The notes below the pieces were generated by a model that saw nothing but the letters and a program-made list of their open reading frames with translations, made no database searches and was not told the DNA's origin. The position numbers and the translations under genes were made by a program. Below, one piece after another: positions 48,209 through 56,981 of a stretch of DNA of 64,000 bases. Position 1 is the stretch's first letter. Each line of letters opens with the position of its first letter. The DNA lies in contig JAWKTZ010000016.1 of the NCBI GenBank assembly GCA_041398845.1, forward strand, positions 62,001-126,000. Reading direction: 5' to 3'. The stretch is from Fuerstiella sp041398845 (GTDB lineage Bacteria; Planctomycetota; Planctomycetia; Planctomycetales; Planctomycetaceae).

Positions 48209-50110
48209 TCACGGTCTCACGCCTGCCGACCAGACTCGACAGACAGCTCGAACCTCTTCAAACCCCGGTTCAGACGGCGGCGTCGTCCGGTACTCGCGAA
48301 TCCCCGTCGCCGAATTCTGATATTCCAGCAACGGCACGGTTCCTGCCACCAGTGGCGAGTCGTTCATCGGCAACGCAAAGAAGACGGGTTGACCGTCCGT
48401 CGCCGCCAACGTCAGCCGCTGATGTCCGTCCACGTTCTGTGAGTACACCGGAATCGTGGCAACCGTCTTTCGGTCGAGCGCATAGAAGTCCACCTGTTTG
48501 CGTTGTGGAACCTGGTCGTCTGAATCTGCTGCATTGAGTGTGCTGAGTGCGTTGTCGGAACGATAGACGGGCACGGGCAGAGCAAGGCGTTCGTCAGTCA
48601 GATCCAGTCGATACATGATCTGATTGTAATCGTAACGCGGTGTCTGATGTTTCGTGCCGGAGAACGTGTGAGTGTATGTGCCTTCGAAATAAATTCGTCG
48701 ACCTCCGGCCTCATCCAGCATCGGATGCTGTTTGGGGTTGTAAAAGCTGTAGTCGTTGTGAGTAACCACTTTGCGAGCGTACTGCCATGGCCCGAGCAGG
48801 TTGTCGGCTTCTGCGTACCAGATCTCGCCCAGCAGCGATGTTCCGCCAAGTTCCAGCATGATCGTCACCCAGCGACGACGATACTCGTTCCAATACACGG
48901 AACCTCCATGACATCGCACGACGCGTCCCGACTGAACATCAATCAGACGAAACGGCTGGTCGATTGCCGGAAGCTGCCCGGACCGCTCCAGACGTTTCTG
49001 GAATTCCCGGTTCACCGCCGGCACACCTTTCTTCCATTCATAGCGGGGAACTCCCACGGCATCGCGATCGATGATCGGATTGTCGATGGTGCTGCCCGGC
49101 TGCAGGCACGTGAAGGCTTCGTACTGAGACAGATCCTGAAACGCCGTCACCGTCGCAGGAACTCGAACGACTGGAAACGGTGTTGGAAAGTACACGTAGC
49201 TCTGTCCGTTATCCGTTGCAATCACCGGGTGTCCCGTTGGATACAACGGAGCTGACAGAGGAAAGGTCTGCACGTGCCGAAACTGCTCGGTGGCAACATC
49301 GAACTCCACCATACCGCGTTCATACGTTTCCAGAGGCGGCTTGATTTTGGCATAGCTGGCGAACATGCGTTCCCGACCGGATTCGTCCGGCAGAACCGTC
49401 AGCCCGCTGATCCATGTGGGACCGGAACCCGGAAGGTCAGCCGTAGCTCTGGCAACCCCCGGTGACTTTTCAAAGTAACGAAGGTCTACACCGACATCCG
49501 CCTGAAGTCCGCCATTCTGAGGCAGCTCTGAGGTCGCGCCGGGAACATCAAAAATTCCCAGCGGATGCTGAGGCAGATTGGTGTCACCCCAGAACCAGTG
49601 AATGCGGCCATTGAACACGGCGTTCTCAACGCTGTCACTCCCCAGAACTCCGGCGTTCAGAACAGGAGCCGCAAGGGGGACTCGATCACCCAGCAGGACG
49701 CTGTCATGATAGATGCCGCCGCCGGTGATTCGGTACAGGCGTTCGGCAATGTTGATGCGTTTGAGCTTCAGGACCGCCTGGCCGCCCGAAGTTACATCGA
49801 AAGCGTGACCTCGACTGCCAAAGCCGCCGTTCGGAGACTCATAACCATGACTGGACACATGGAAAAACGTCCGGCGATCCATCAACCCCGGTTCATGAAA
49901 CGCGACAACGCCGGCCGAGTCACTCACATACGCCACGTTGCTGACGGTTCGAAATTCCACCATTGGGATGCCGCGTCCGGTGTCCTGATCGACAACCGTG
50001 ATTCGAAAGGCGTCTGCGGCGACTGCCGCCGATGACCAGACCATCACGCTGCTCAGGCACAGACCAACAGTTCGACTTGTCGAACGGCAGAGGAAATTCA
50101 TAGGGAGCAT
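48209..50110 (-). CDS. Secreted beta-propeller-like protein of unknown function
   Basis: The 633-residue protein has a signal peptide (about residues 1-32, 'VMVWSSAAVAAD'). A small N-terminal domain, 'FRITVVDQDTGRGIPMVEFRT', looks like a carboxypeptidase-regulatory-like beta domain. A central region with 'GRIHWFWGDTNLPQHPLGIF', 'GEIWYAEADNLLGPW', 'YARKVVTHNDYSFYNPKQHP' and 'RRIYFEGTYTHTFSG' has the spacing of a five-bladed propeller such as glycosidases and DUF4185 proteins. That suggests a carbohydrate-acting or carbohydrate-binding exported protein, but I cannot assign catalytic residues with confidence. The gene stands alone between the convergent TolC-like gene and waaA. Confidence 0.75.
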   Translation of the reverse strand: MLPMNFLCRSTSRTVGLCLSSVMVWSSAAVAADAFRITVVDQDTGRGIPMVEFRTVSNVAYVSDSAGVVAFHEPGLMDRRTFFHVSSHGYESPNGGFGSRGHAFDVTSGGQAVLKLKRINIAERLYRITGGGIYHDSVLLGDRVPLAAPVLNAGVLGSDSVENAVFNGRIHWFWGDTNLPQHPLGIFDVPGATSELPQNGGLQADVGVDLRYFEKSPGVARATADLPGSGPTWISGLTVLPDESGRERMFASYAKIKPPLETYERGMVEFDVATEQFRHVQTFPLSAPLYPTGHPVIATDNGQSYVYFPTPFPVVRVPATVTAFQDLSQYEAFTCLQPGSTIDNPIIDRDAVGVPRYEWKKGVPAVNREFQKRLERSGQLPAIDQPFRLIDVQSGRVVRCHGGSVYWNEYRRRWVTIMLELGGTSLLGEIWYAEADNLLGPWQYARKVVTHNDYSFYNPKQHPMLDEAGGRRIYFEGTYTHTFSGTKHQTPRYDYNQIMYRLDLTDERLALPVPVYRSDNALSTLNAADSDDQVPQRKQVDFYALDRKTVATIPVYSQNVDGHQRLTLAATDGQPVFFALPMNDSPLVAGTVPLLEYQNSATGIREYRTTPPSEPGFEEVRAVCRVWSAGVRP

Positions 50111-50185
50111 TGTTGTGTCACCAGCGGATCTCAGACTGTGACGCAGTGATTCACGGACACCGCATCACCTCGAAAACCGGGATGC

Positions 50186-51499
50186 TCACGCAGCGTGGCG
50201 CTGATCCTGGTGTTCGTCAACAGGCATCATAGTCGTCAACAGTGCAACGGTGCGAGCGATCGCTCCCTGCTGCGCACTGACGAAGCTTTGAGCCGCCTGG
50301 CCCAGCCGTCGACGTTCTGCAGAGTCGGCCAGAAGTGCTGCCACGGTGGACTGAAAGTCGCCTTGAGTCTGAAGCTGCACGGCTGCCTCAGCATTCAGCA
50401 GCTTCGCCACGATGTCTTTGAAGTTCCATGTGTTGGGACCGAACAGCACAGCGGCCCCGTACGCCGCCGGTTCCAGCATGTTCTGACCGCCGCGCGACCC
50501 GAAACTGCCTCCGACAAACGCGATCTCTGCAAGTCCCCAGCACGCGCTGAGTTCACCGACAGTGTCCAGAAGAATAACAGCCTCGGCATTGACGTGATCC
50601 GTTCCCGACAACTGCGAACGGCGCACGAGCGGCACGTTGTGCGACCGGACCATGTCCGCCACTTCGTCAAAGCGCTCGCGGTGTCGAGGCACAAGAATCA
50701 ATCGCAGGTTGTCGTGTACTTCGCGAAGCTGCTGCCACGCAGCGACAGCCATCTTTTCCTCAGGAGCCTGAGTACTGCCGGCGATCAGTACGGTGTCGTC
50801 GGCGGTGATCGCAAACAGACTTCGCAGGACACACGTCGCGGCGTTGCGTCTGTCACTGGACACACCATCAAACTTCACGGAACCCGTCACATGAGTGGCT
50901 TTGCGGGCAGCTCCCAACGACACCAGTCGATCAGCGGCTTCGCTGTTCTGAGCAGCCACGATCGAAAACCTTGCAAACATGCGACTCGTCAGCCAGTTGA
51001 TCCGGGAATAGCCTCGAAAGCTCCGGTCACTCATGCGAGCATTGATGAGCGCCGTCTTCGCGCCGAACTTTGCACAGGCGTTCAGGAAATTGGGCCATAG
51101 TTCCAGTTCCACCAGCACCACCACCTGTGGGCGAACTCGCCATACGGCGTTGGTCACCGCCCATGAAAAATCCAGCGGGAACCACGACACGGTACAGCCG
51201 GGGAACCGGGTGTTGGCGAGTTCGAAGCCGGTGTCGGTGGAGGTTGTCACCAGGATCTGAACAGCATCACCAACGTCTTCGCGAAACGACTGCACGATCT
51301 TTTGGAGCTGCAGCACCTCGCCCACGCTGACCGCATGAAACCAGACGACGGGTTGCTGGTCACCGAAAATCGGAAGACGGCCGAACAGTTTTTCCATCCA
51401 GCCGTCGCGGTATCGCCCATACCTCAGACTTTTCCACAGAATCACCGGCGACAGCAGCGAAAGCAACGCCATGTAAACAATGTTGAGCACCCACGTCAT
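50186..51499 (-). CDS. waaA: 3-deoxy-D-manno-octulosonic acid (Kdo) transferase
   Basis: The 437-residue protein is a full-length WaaA/KdtA. An N-terminal membrane anchor, 'VLNIVYMALLSLLSPVILW', precedes the glycosyltransferase-B fold: 'VVWFHAVSVGEVLQLQ' (with the conserved His and Glu), 'VLVELELWPNFL', 'ALINARMSDRSFRGY', 'GSVKFD', 'IAGSTQAPEE', 'LVPRHRERFDEV' and 'FVGGSFGSRGGQNMLEPAAYG'. It transfers Kdo from CMP-Kdo to lipid A precursor at the inner membrane. The gene supports an LPS-type outer membrane in this organism. The ATG lies at the base of the anchor. No other lipid A or Kdo gene is adjacent. Confidence 0.95.
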   Translation of the reverse strand: MTWVLNIVYMALLSLLSPVILWKSLRYGRYRDGWMEKLFGRLPIFGDQQPVVWFHAVSVGEVLQLQKIVQSFREDVGDAVQILVTTSTDTGFELANTRFPGCTVSWFPLDFSWAVTNAVWRVRPQVVVLVELELWPNFLNACAKFGAKTALINARMSDRSFRGYSRINWLTSRMFARFSIVAAQNSEAADRLVSLGAARKATHVTGSVKFDGVSSDRRNAATCVLRSLFAITADDTVLIAGSTQAPEEKMAVAAWQQLREVHDNLRLILVPRHRERFDEVADMVRSHNVPLVRRSQLSGTDHVNAEAVILLDTVGELSACWGLAEIAFVGGSFGSRGGQNMLEPAAYGAAVLFGPNTWNFKDIVAKLLNAEAAVQLQTQGDFQSTVAALLADSAERRRLGQAAQSFVSAQQGAIARTVALLTTMMPVDEHQDQRHAA

Positions 51500-51541
51500 A
51501 GGAATCCGTTCCCGTGTGTCGTCATCGATCGGAGTGGCTCG

Positions 51542-52594
51542 CTACAGTCGAGCACGTCCGGCAGGCAGCGGCACAGAAATCCAGCGTGGAGACCGAGATT
51601 CCCGACGGCTGGACGATAGCTGAGTTGCCGATTTTGTGGAAGATCGGGTTCCGGCCGCCAGTCGTTTCATGGCCAGAACTTCGAAGTGACTGTTGCGAGC
51701 CGACGCAGGATCGGTTTCTGCCGCAGGATCGTCGCCCGCAGGAGGTGCAAGGAAATCGGCGGCATCCGTCTCCGTACCTGGAGCGTCCGTGTCGGTCGCT
51801 GGCGGCACAGTGTCTTCCGGAGTTGTCGTTTCGGTTGGCGATGCTGCGGGCGTCGATGATTCGGGAAGTACCATCGGTGTGGTAATTTCCGGTTTTTTGG
51901 CGTTGTGTTCCGTCGCCTCAGGCACGACAGGCTGTTCATCAGCAGGACGGAACGAGCGATTGTCGAGTGTATCCGGTGGATTGCGGTCCTCGAAAGGCCG
52001 GCTGTCAAATGTTCCCGTGCCAGTGCCGCTTTCGGTGCCAAACGGACGAGTTGTGTCGTCGCGACGCTTCAACCATTCGGGATCGTTGCTGTCATTCAGC
52101 GGACGGCGATCATCCGTCGTGCCGGGGCGGCTGAATCCGTCTTCCAGTTCCTTGTCGCGCGTCCGATCTTCAAACGTGCGTGGTTCTGCGCTGGGGCTGT
52201 CGTAGTTTCGGTCCGGCTCGGGCACTTTTCTGGACTCCGTGCCGATACAGTCACTGCCACACCCGGAAACGCAGGAACCACCACAACTGCTGCCGCAGCC
52301 GCAGACAGGCCCACACGACGAACAACATCCGCCTGAACTATAACCCATGGAACTGAAACCGGCGTAACTGGCGGTATAGCTGGTGCCGCAAGTACCGGTG
52401 GGACAGCAGTTTGTCATTCCGTAGCTGGCCCCGTAACCGTAGGACACCGGACGATAAGCTGATCCCCAACCTGCCCCCCACGGAGCGTACCCGGCAGAAT
52501 AGGTCGGAAAGAACGGAAACAGACAACAGGCCGAAACCGACGAACTGCCAGCCAGAATAAGACTGGCCACAATGGTGATCATGCGAAATTTCAT
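51542..52594 (-). CDS. Secreted Cys/Gly-rich protein with disordered C-terminal region
   Basis: From ATG 52594 the protein has about 350 residues: a signal peptide (MKFRMITIVASLILAGSSSV), a Tyr/Gly-rich segment 'YAPWGAGWGSAYRPVSYGYG', then a dense Cys cluster (residues about 60-120) with 'CCPTGTCG', 'GGCCSSCGPVCGCGSSCGG' and 'CVSGCGSDC'. A charged and Pro/Thr-rich disordered part follows. The C terminus 'RESRSPRWISVPLPAGRARL' looks conserved-like. Cys-rich exported proteins of this build are typical of planctomycete envelopes and may be cross-linked by disulfides; this is inference. Two dyad-symmetric sites lie upstream at 52634-52690. A longer frame to 52636 is less likely because it hides the signal peptide. 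Confidence 0.75.
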   Translation of the reverse strand: MKFRMITIVASLILAGSSSVSACCLFPFFPTYSAGYAPWGAGWGSAYRPVSYGYGASYGMTNCCPTGTCGTSYTASYAGFSSMGYSSGGCCSSCGPVCGCGSSCGGSCVSGCGSDCIGTESRKVPEPDRNYDSPSAEPRTFEDRTRDKELEDGFSRPGTTDDRRPLNDSNDPEWLKRRDDTTRPFGTESGTGTGTFDSRPFEDRNPPDTLDNRSFRPADEQPVVPEATEHNAKKPEITTPMVLPESSTPAASPTETTTPEDTVPPATDTDAPGTETDAADFLAPPAGDDPAAETDPASARNSHFEVLAMKRLAAGTRSSTKSATQLSSSRRESRSPRWISVPLPAGRARL

Positions 52595-52929
52595 CGTGGG
52601 CCCCCCGGCCGTTGATTGTGACCAAACGCGATACAAGGTTCACCTTGCTGTGAATCATCATGCGTATTCCGCTGAACAGGTTTAACCTGTCCCGTCAGAA
52701 GCTCTTCACTCACCCCAATGTTTTACCGAGGCAGCAGACGGAAAGTCAAACAGCCGCCCCCCGAAAACAGCCGACTCAATGGATTGACGCAATCTTAGGG
52801 CCTGTCGTCGTCATTAGAAGTGGCAAAATCGGACCTTCTGTTGCAGATCGACCACATGCTGCAGATCAACCGCTCAAAACAAAACAGACAGCCCAGTCTT
52901 CCACGACTTCCTTCCTGCCGCAAACGGCC
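52595..52929. other. Intergenic region upstream of the Cys-rich protein
   Basis: Contains two dyads (52634-52690). Otherwise no reading frame or repeat is recognised. Confidence 0.4.
52634..52690. promoter_or_regulatory. Paired dyads sharing AGGT...ACCT half-sites
   Basis: CAAGGTTCACCTTG (52634-52647) and ACAGGTTTAACCTGT (52676-52690) are perfect palindromes with the common core AGGTT-ACCT. Their centres are about 42 bases apart, close to four helical turns. They lie 40-96 bases upstream of the Cys-rich protein start, where a repressor or activator could bind. No regulator gene is adjacent. Confidence 0.4.
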
Positions 52930-53547
52930 TCACCGCAAACGGTCGCTGTCGATGTCCTCCTTGAGCTGTCTGAGATACTCCTTGTCGAACACTGCCGATG
53001 ATTCGATCTTGTCAGCCTCGTGATTGTCGGCAGCCAGTTGTTCGGCCCACTGCTGCAGTTCCGCCTGGACCTCCTCGCCTGGCATTGCCGTTGGTGCCTT
53101 GACCGCAGAGGACGATGTTGAGGTTGTTGTGTGAGCAAACTCACCATCACCTTCAAGGCCAAACCAGAAATCTTCGCTGTCCACACATCTCGCTCGGCGG
53201 CGACTGGCCGCGTCGTGCAGTCGGTGATCGCTGGAGACCACGATCACTCGCCTGGGAACACTGTGTTGCTGAAGCAGACGCTCAATCAGGCTGTCGGCAT
53301 CTTCGCCTTGAGCGGCAAACAACAGATTGACTCCGTGTTGCTGCTGATTCCGTTCATCATTCGACGTCGAATCAAACGCATCGTACACAATCACGGCCGC
53401 CGACAGCACCTCGGGCGCCAGACGCATGGCCAGTTCAGATTGTAGCCGGGACCGACATCTCTGCAGGTCACCGGCCGCATAGCTGCGGCGAGCAATGCCG
53501 GCAGCATGCATCAGATTATATCCGTCTATGATCAGGTACGGCGTCAT
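52930..53547 (-). CDS. NYN domain / YacP-like RNA-binding nuclease
   Basis: The 205-residue protein starts MTPYLIIDGYNLMHAAG, the opening of the YacP-like NYN domain, with Asp8 as the first acidic metal ligand. 'AAVIVYDAFDS', 'QGEDADSLIERLLQQ' and 'RVIVVSSDHRLHDAA' carry the other expected acidic residues of the PIN-like fold. The C-terminal 60 residues are charged and probably disordered. YacP (Rae1) of Bacillus cleaves ribosome-bound mRNA; members elsewhere are poorly studied. ATG 53547 is chosen over a TTG at 53571 because the fold begins immediately. It lies 73 bases downstream of the sulfatase gene on the same strand. Confidence 0.85.
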   Translation of the reverse strand: MTPYLIIDGYNLMHAAGIARRSYAAGDLQRCRSRLQSELAMRLAPEVLSAAVIVYDAFDSTSNDERNQQQHGVNLLFAAQGEDADSLIERLLQQHSVPRRVIVVSSDHRLHDAASRRRARCVDSEDFWFGLEGDGEFAHTTTSTSSSAVKAPTAMPGEEVQAELQQWAEQLAADNHEADKIESSAVFDKEYLRQLKEDIDSDRLR

Positions 53548-53619
53548 CGCAACATGTCTTCGAAGCTTCAAAGCAGGCCCGCCGCGACGTTCTGTTCGAA
53601 ACGGTTCCTCCGGCCGTTC

Positions 53620-55485
53620 TTATGTCGCGTCTGCGTTCTCCCGCGCTTTCTGCTTCTTCTGTTTCTTCGGATTCTTCGAGTCAGCCTTCTTGCTGTTATC
53701 AGTCGGCTGCTTCTTATTGTAATACGGAGTCAGCGGAAATACGTTGGCTCGTTCCGCATACTGCTGCCATTTTGCCGCCAGAGTCTCGACTCGTTCCGGC
53801 TCTCGTTCCGCAAGATTGGTCTGCTCAGCGCGATCAACGCGGATGTTGTACAGTTCCCATGGCCCTTTGGCTCCTTTCGCAACCAGCTTCCAGTCACCCA
53901 CTCGAATGGCTCGATTGCCTTCGTGTTCCCAGTAGATGGCATCACGATTCAAGGGCTGTCCCTCGAACGCCGGTCGCAGGCTGAGCCCTTCCAGAGGCTT
54001 GATCTGCTGGCCGTTGTATTGCTGCGGATATGTTGCCTGCGACACATCGACACAGGTGGCCATGATGTCAATCAGATGGCCGGGCTGATGTTCCAGTTGT
54101 CCGGTCCGTCTGATCTCTGCAGGCCAGTGCGCAATCAGCGGCGTGCTGATGCCGCCTTCATGAACCCAGTGCTTGTATTCCCGAAACGGCGTATTCGAAA
54201 CATTTGCCCAGCCACGACCGTAGGCAATGTACGTATCGGCCGACCCCGGCAAAACGCCCGGCCCCTGAAGCACAGGCCAGCCGTCACGCGTCTTCTTCGG
54301 AATCATGTCAAACTGCAGTTCTTCTCTGGTCATGGCCGCCTGCGGCTTGTCCGGGCGATGTTCCTGCCCTTCCTTTGCCTTGCGTCCGAGCCCTTCCGCA
54401 CAGCCTCCGTTGTCCTGCATAAACAGAACCAGAGTGTTATCGTAGCGGCCCGTCTGCCTGAGACTGTCCAGAATCCGACCGATTCCCTGGTCCATGCGAT
54501 CCACCATTGCCGCATACACTTCCATGCACCGAGCCTCCCATTCACGATTCTGTACCTGGTTCCAGTCTTCTGCCTGAGCTGACAGTGGCGTGTCGGCAGA
54601 GACGACTCCCAGTTCCTGCATGCGCTTCAGACGACTCTTTCGAACAGTCGCATATCCGGCATCGTACTTTCCTTTGTACTTCGCAATGTCTTCGGGCAGA
54701 GCATGCATGGGCCAGTGAGCTGCTGTGTAGGCGACATACAGAAAGAGTGGCTGATTTTGATGAGCAGCCTCGTGTTCCTTCACAAAGCGAGCCGCCTGGT
54801 CGCTGATGGCATCCGTATAGTAATACGTGTCCGGCTGATATTCGGGATCGTTCAACGGAGACACCTGAACGTTGTCACGCGTCAGCGAATTCGGATCAAA
54901 GAAACTTCCGGCACCATGAATGGTTCCGTAAAAACGATCAAAGCCACGCTGCCGCGGCCAGTTGTCCTTCGAGCCATCCGGCTTCACCTGTTTGGTAACG
55001 TGCCATTTGCCGGTCATGTACGTTCCATAACCGGCCGTCTTCAGGACTTCGGCCATCGTCAGACACTGCCGATTTAATTCACCTCGATAACCATCATACC
55101 CACTGTCCTCCATCATATGTCCGACTCCGGCCTGATGAGGATACAGGCCGCTCAGCAACGAAGCCCGAGTGGGGCAGCAGCGAGCGGTATTGTAGAACTG
55201 AGTAAACCGCAGCCCGTTTTCTGCCAGACCGTTCAGCACCGGAGTCTCAATTTCTCCGCCATAGCAGCCGATGTCGGAATACCCCATGTCATCGGACAGG
55301 ATGACGACAATGTTGGGGCGGTCGCTGGTATTGTCGGGAGCAGCTTCAGTGACGGGAGTGACGACCAGACAGGTCAGGAGAGCCCGAACGAATGTTGCAG
55401 TAATCCGTTTCAACAGGAACGATGCTCTCGGCCGTGGAATGGAACGGACATGCGTTGCCAGCTCGTGTGGCTTGGTGAACTTCAT
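53620..55485 (-). CDS. Exported arylsulfatase (sulfatase family S1)
   Basis: From ATG 55485 the enzyme has 621 residues, with an N-terminal signal ('ITATFVRALLTCLVVTPVTE') and a sulfatase body. 'PNIVVILSDDMGYSDIGCYGG' holds the metal Asp pair (65-66). 'ARCCPTRASLLSGLYPHQAG' holds the C-x-P-x-R maturation motif with Cys103 converted to formylglycine, as in most planctomycete sulfatases. 'TGKWHV' and 'FMQDNGGCAEG' supply further active-site residues. The family cleaves sulfate esters from polysaccharides or small molecules. The C terminus is Lys-rich ('KKQKKQKARENADAT'). The frame is open to 55572, but the additional residues do not look like a signal. No maturase is in the window. Confidence 0.94.
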   Translation of the reverse strand: MKFTKPHELATHVRSIPRPRASFLLKRITATFVRALLTCLVVTPVTEAAPDNTSDRPNIVVILSDDMGYSDIGCYGGEIETPVLNGLAENGLRFTQFYNTARCCPTRASLLSGLYPHQAGVGHMMEDSGYDGYRGELNRQCLTMAEVLKTAGYGTYMTGKWHVTKQVKPDGSKDNWPRQRGFDRFYGTIHGAGSFFDPNSLTRDNVQVSPLNDPEYQPDTYYYTDAISDQAARFVKEHEAAHQNQPLFLYVAYTAAHWPMHALPEDIAKYKGKYDAGYATVRKSRLKRMQELGVVSADTPLSAQAEDWNQVQNREWEARCMEVYAAMVDRMDQGIGRILDSLRQTGRYDNTLVLFMQDNGGCAEGLGRKAKEGQEHRPDKPQAAMTREELQFDMIPKKTRDGWPVLQGPGVLPGSADTYIAYGRGWANVSNTPFREYKHWVHEGGISTPLIAHWPAEIRRTGQLEHQPGHLIDIMATCVDVSQATYPQQYNGQQIKPLEGLSLRPAFEGQPLNRDAIYWEHEGNRAIRVGDWKLVAKGAKGPWELYNIRVDRAEQTNLAEREPERVETLAAKWQQYAERANVFPLTPYYNKKQPTDNSKKADSKNPKKQKKQKARENADAT

Positions 55486-55602
55486 GTTTGCTGATTTCTG
55501 ACTGGCAGGAAAGTCATTAAAAAACGCTCGAAGACAGGGACGGCAACCCCATGACGGGCCTCTGGATGGCACGAACGCGAAGGTTTCGTTTGAACGGGAT
55601 TC

Positions 55603-55778
55603 TACGGTCCTGCCGCCACCGGATACAACCAGGGAGAATTCTGATCATGACACGAAGCACAAAACGCCGAGCGAACGGCTGCGTCTGGTTCAGAAAGTTC
55701 GATAATGTTCTCTTTGCGACTCCCCAACGCGACATGGAGCCAATCGTTTGCGCTGATTGCCACAGAATCTCCGTCGCA
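55603..55778 (-). pseudogene. 3' fragment of a possible cytochrome c-type gene next to the ISAzo13-like element
   Basis: The minus strand is open from the element boundary to TAG 55603-55605, encoding about 57 residues: 'SVAISANDWLHVALGSRKE', 'LSEPDAAVRSAFCASCHDQ' and 'PWLYPVAAGP'. 'CASCH' is a heme-attachment motif. Balanced composition makes it look coding, whereas the overlapping plus frame is Arg-rich. No start is present; the 5' part may have been cut off by the element. The identity is tentative. Confidence 0.35.
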
Positions 55779-56341
55779 ACGTAAGGAACGGGCAAGCTTT
55801 TAATGGCGCACTGTTTTGATTTTTCTGTTAGGCTGTGGTTTTGCGGCACAGCAGTCTATGACATGGAGGGTGCCACGGATGGCCAGCAGGAACAATCGAG
55901 AAGCTCTGACTGACGCGACCGAAACTCGCATTCGGGATTTTGCCGACTCGCTCAATGAGAAGGACCGCATCACATCGCCGACTTGATCGAGCAGTACGAA
56001 GCGGAAGGAAACCCCTGGTTTTCCATCGACACCAAGGCCAGGGAGCGATATCCGGATGCAACGTCCATTCTGTTGACCTGCGACTGTGGAGGCAGCAATC
56101 CGGCCGGTAAGTATCTTTTCAAGTGGGATCTTCAGCGAGTGGTTGAACTGATGCGCAGAACGACAACGCGGAGTGGATTACGAACAACCGTCCACGTGAT
56201 GAACAAGGTCTATCAAACGGGACGCGAAGCAGCCGAATGGATGAAGTCTTCCCTCCGAATCACTTATGACCGGATTGTGCCCCGCTGGAATTACACACTC
56301 AATCCCTCATGCGCCACTATTTGATTGGCCGTTCCTTACGT
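55779..56341 (+). mobile_element. Deletion derivative of an ISAzo13-like (Rhodopirellula-type) insertion element
   Basis: The element is 563 bp with imperfect inverted ends: left 'ACGTAAGGAACGG...TGGCGCA' (55779-55810) and right the complement (56310-56341). It encloses a shortened transposase. No clear target duplication is visible. Confidence 0.75.
55879..56324 (+). pseudogene. Internally deleted ISAzo13-like transposase
   Basis: The start 'MASRNNREALTDATETRIRDFA' and 'LNEKDR' are followed by a jump into another frame at 'HIADLIEQYEAEGNPWFSIDTK'. The latter matches the conserved block before the catalytic core of Rhodopirellula-type transposases. The sequence then leaps from 'SIDTK' to 'ERYPDATSILLTCDCGGSN', and from 'AGKYLFKWDLQ' to 'RVVELMRRTTTRSGLRTTVHV', ending 'RIVPRWNYTLNP'. 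At least three internal segments of the normal protein are therefore missing, including large parts of the catalytic domain, while the junctions of the last two keep the frame. It cannot be an active transposase; the element could move only in trans. Confidence 0.8.
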
Positions 56342-56690
56342 GCTCCGACAACGGTCGGCGATAGAGAATTCGACCATGGTTGTCGATCACGCCAATCACT
56401 TCCAGGTCACCGCCGCAGTGACTGCAGCGTGGTGCCTGCGGTGGTCGTCGTTCCGGCTCCGGCGCGATGCCGCTGCCCAGCCAATCGGTCCAGGCGGTAC
56501 GACCGAAGCGGGAATCCCAGACACAGCCACACCATCCAGCGAACTCGCTCAGGCGTCATTCGTGAGTTCGAAGCGCACCAGCGGTAGTCCCCCGACACAC
56601 AGCGGCTCTGAACAATCCGTTGTCGGCGACGGTTTGTGCCTTGGTCGAGACAACGCCCGGTAAATGTCGCATGAATCGTCCCTCCCTGAA
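56342..56690 (-). pseudogene. Coding remnant with a CxxC zinc-ribbon-like motif (family uncertain)
   Basis: On the minus strand the segment 'RFGRTAWTDWLGSGIAPEPE' followed by 'RCSHCGGDLEVIGVIDNHGR' looks like the C-terminal end of a transposase or zinc-ribbon protein. It runs into the right end of the ISAzo13-like element. Upstream, stops and frame changes break it. I cannot name the family; an IS91-like transposase tail is one possibility. Confidence 0.3.
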
Positions 56691-56723
56691 TAGAAGTCAC
56701 AGCTCGTGCCGCCTCACCACAGT

Positions 56724-56830
56724 ATCTGAAACGTTCCACCAACGTTTCAGACGCACACACGTGCAGTCTGCGGAAAATGCCCGTGTGATGCCCATCTGAA
56801 ACGTTCCACCAACGTTTCAGACGCACACAC
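56724..56830. repeat. Two direct 37-base repeats, each a perfect hairpin
   Basis: The unit begins ATCTGAAACGTT-CCACC-AACGTTTCAG and ends 'ACGCACACAC'; copies at 56724-56760 and 56794-56830 are identical and 33 bases apart. Each has a 10-bp stem with a 5-base loop. No cas genes or further copies are present. Confidence 0.8.
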
Positions 56831-56981
56831 CCTTGCAGCAACCAACGAAGCGGCCGAGTGACAACACAAGCCGGTGGCGATATACTGGAAAGTGAGCGGC
56901 CTAAGGCAGATTTGCCGGGAACAACAGGTGCGGTTGCCTGTTCTGAATGTGGCCGACGCGACTTAATTCGAAGACTTCGCC

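Noticed and set aside
55551..55784. Plus-strand frame with a CADCH heme-like motif
   Set aside because: Arg-rich composition typical of an antisense shadow, and it ends inside the terminal repeat of the insertion element; the minus frame is more protein-like.
56724..56830. Mini CRISPR array
   Set aside because: Only two repeats, a 10-bp perfect hairpin with 5-base loop unlike common CRISPR repeats, and no cas gene in the window.
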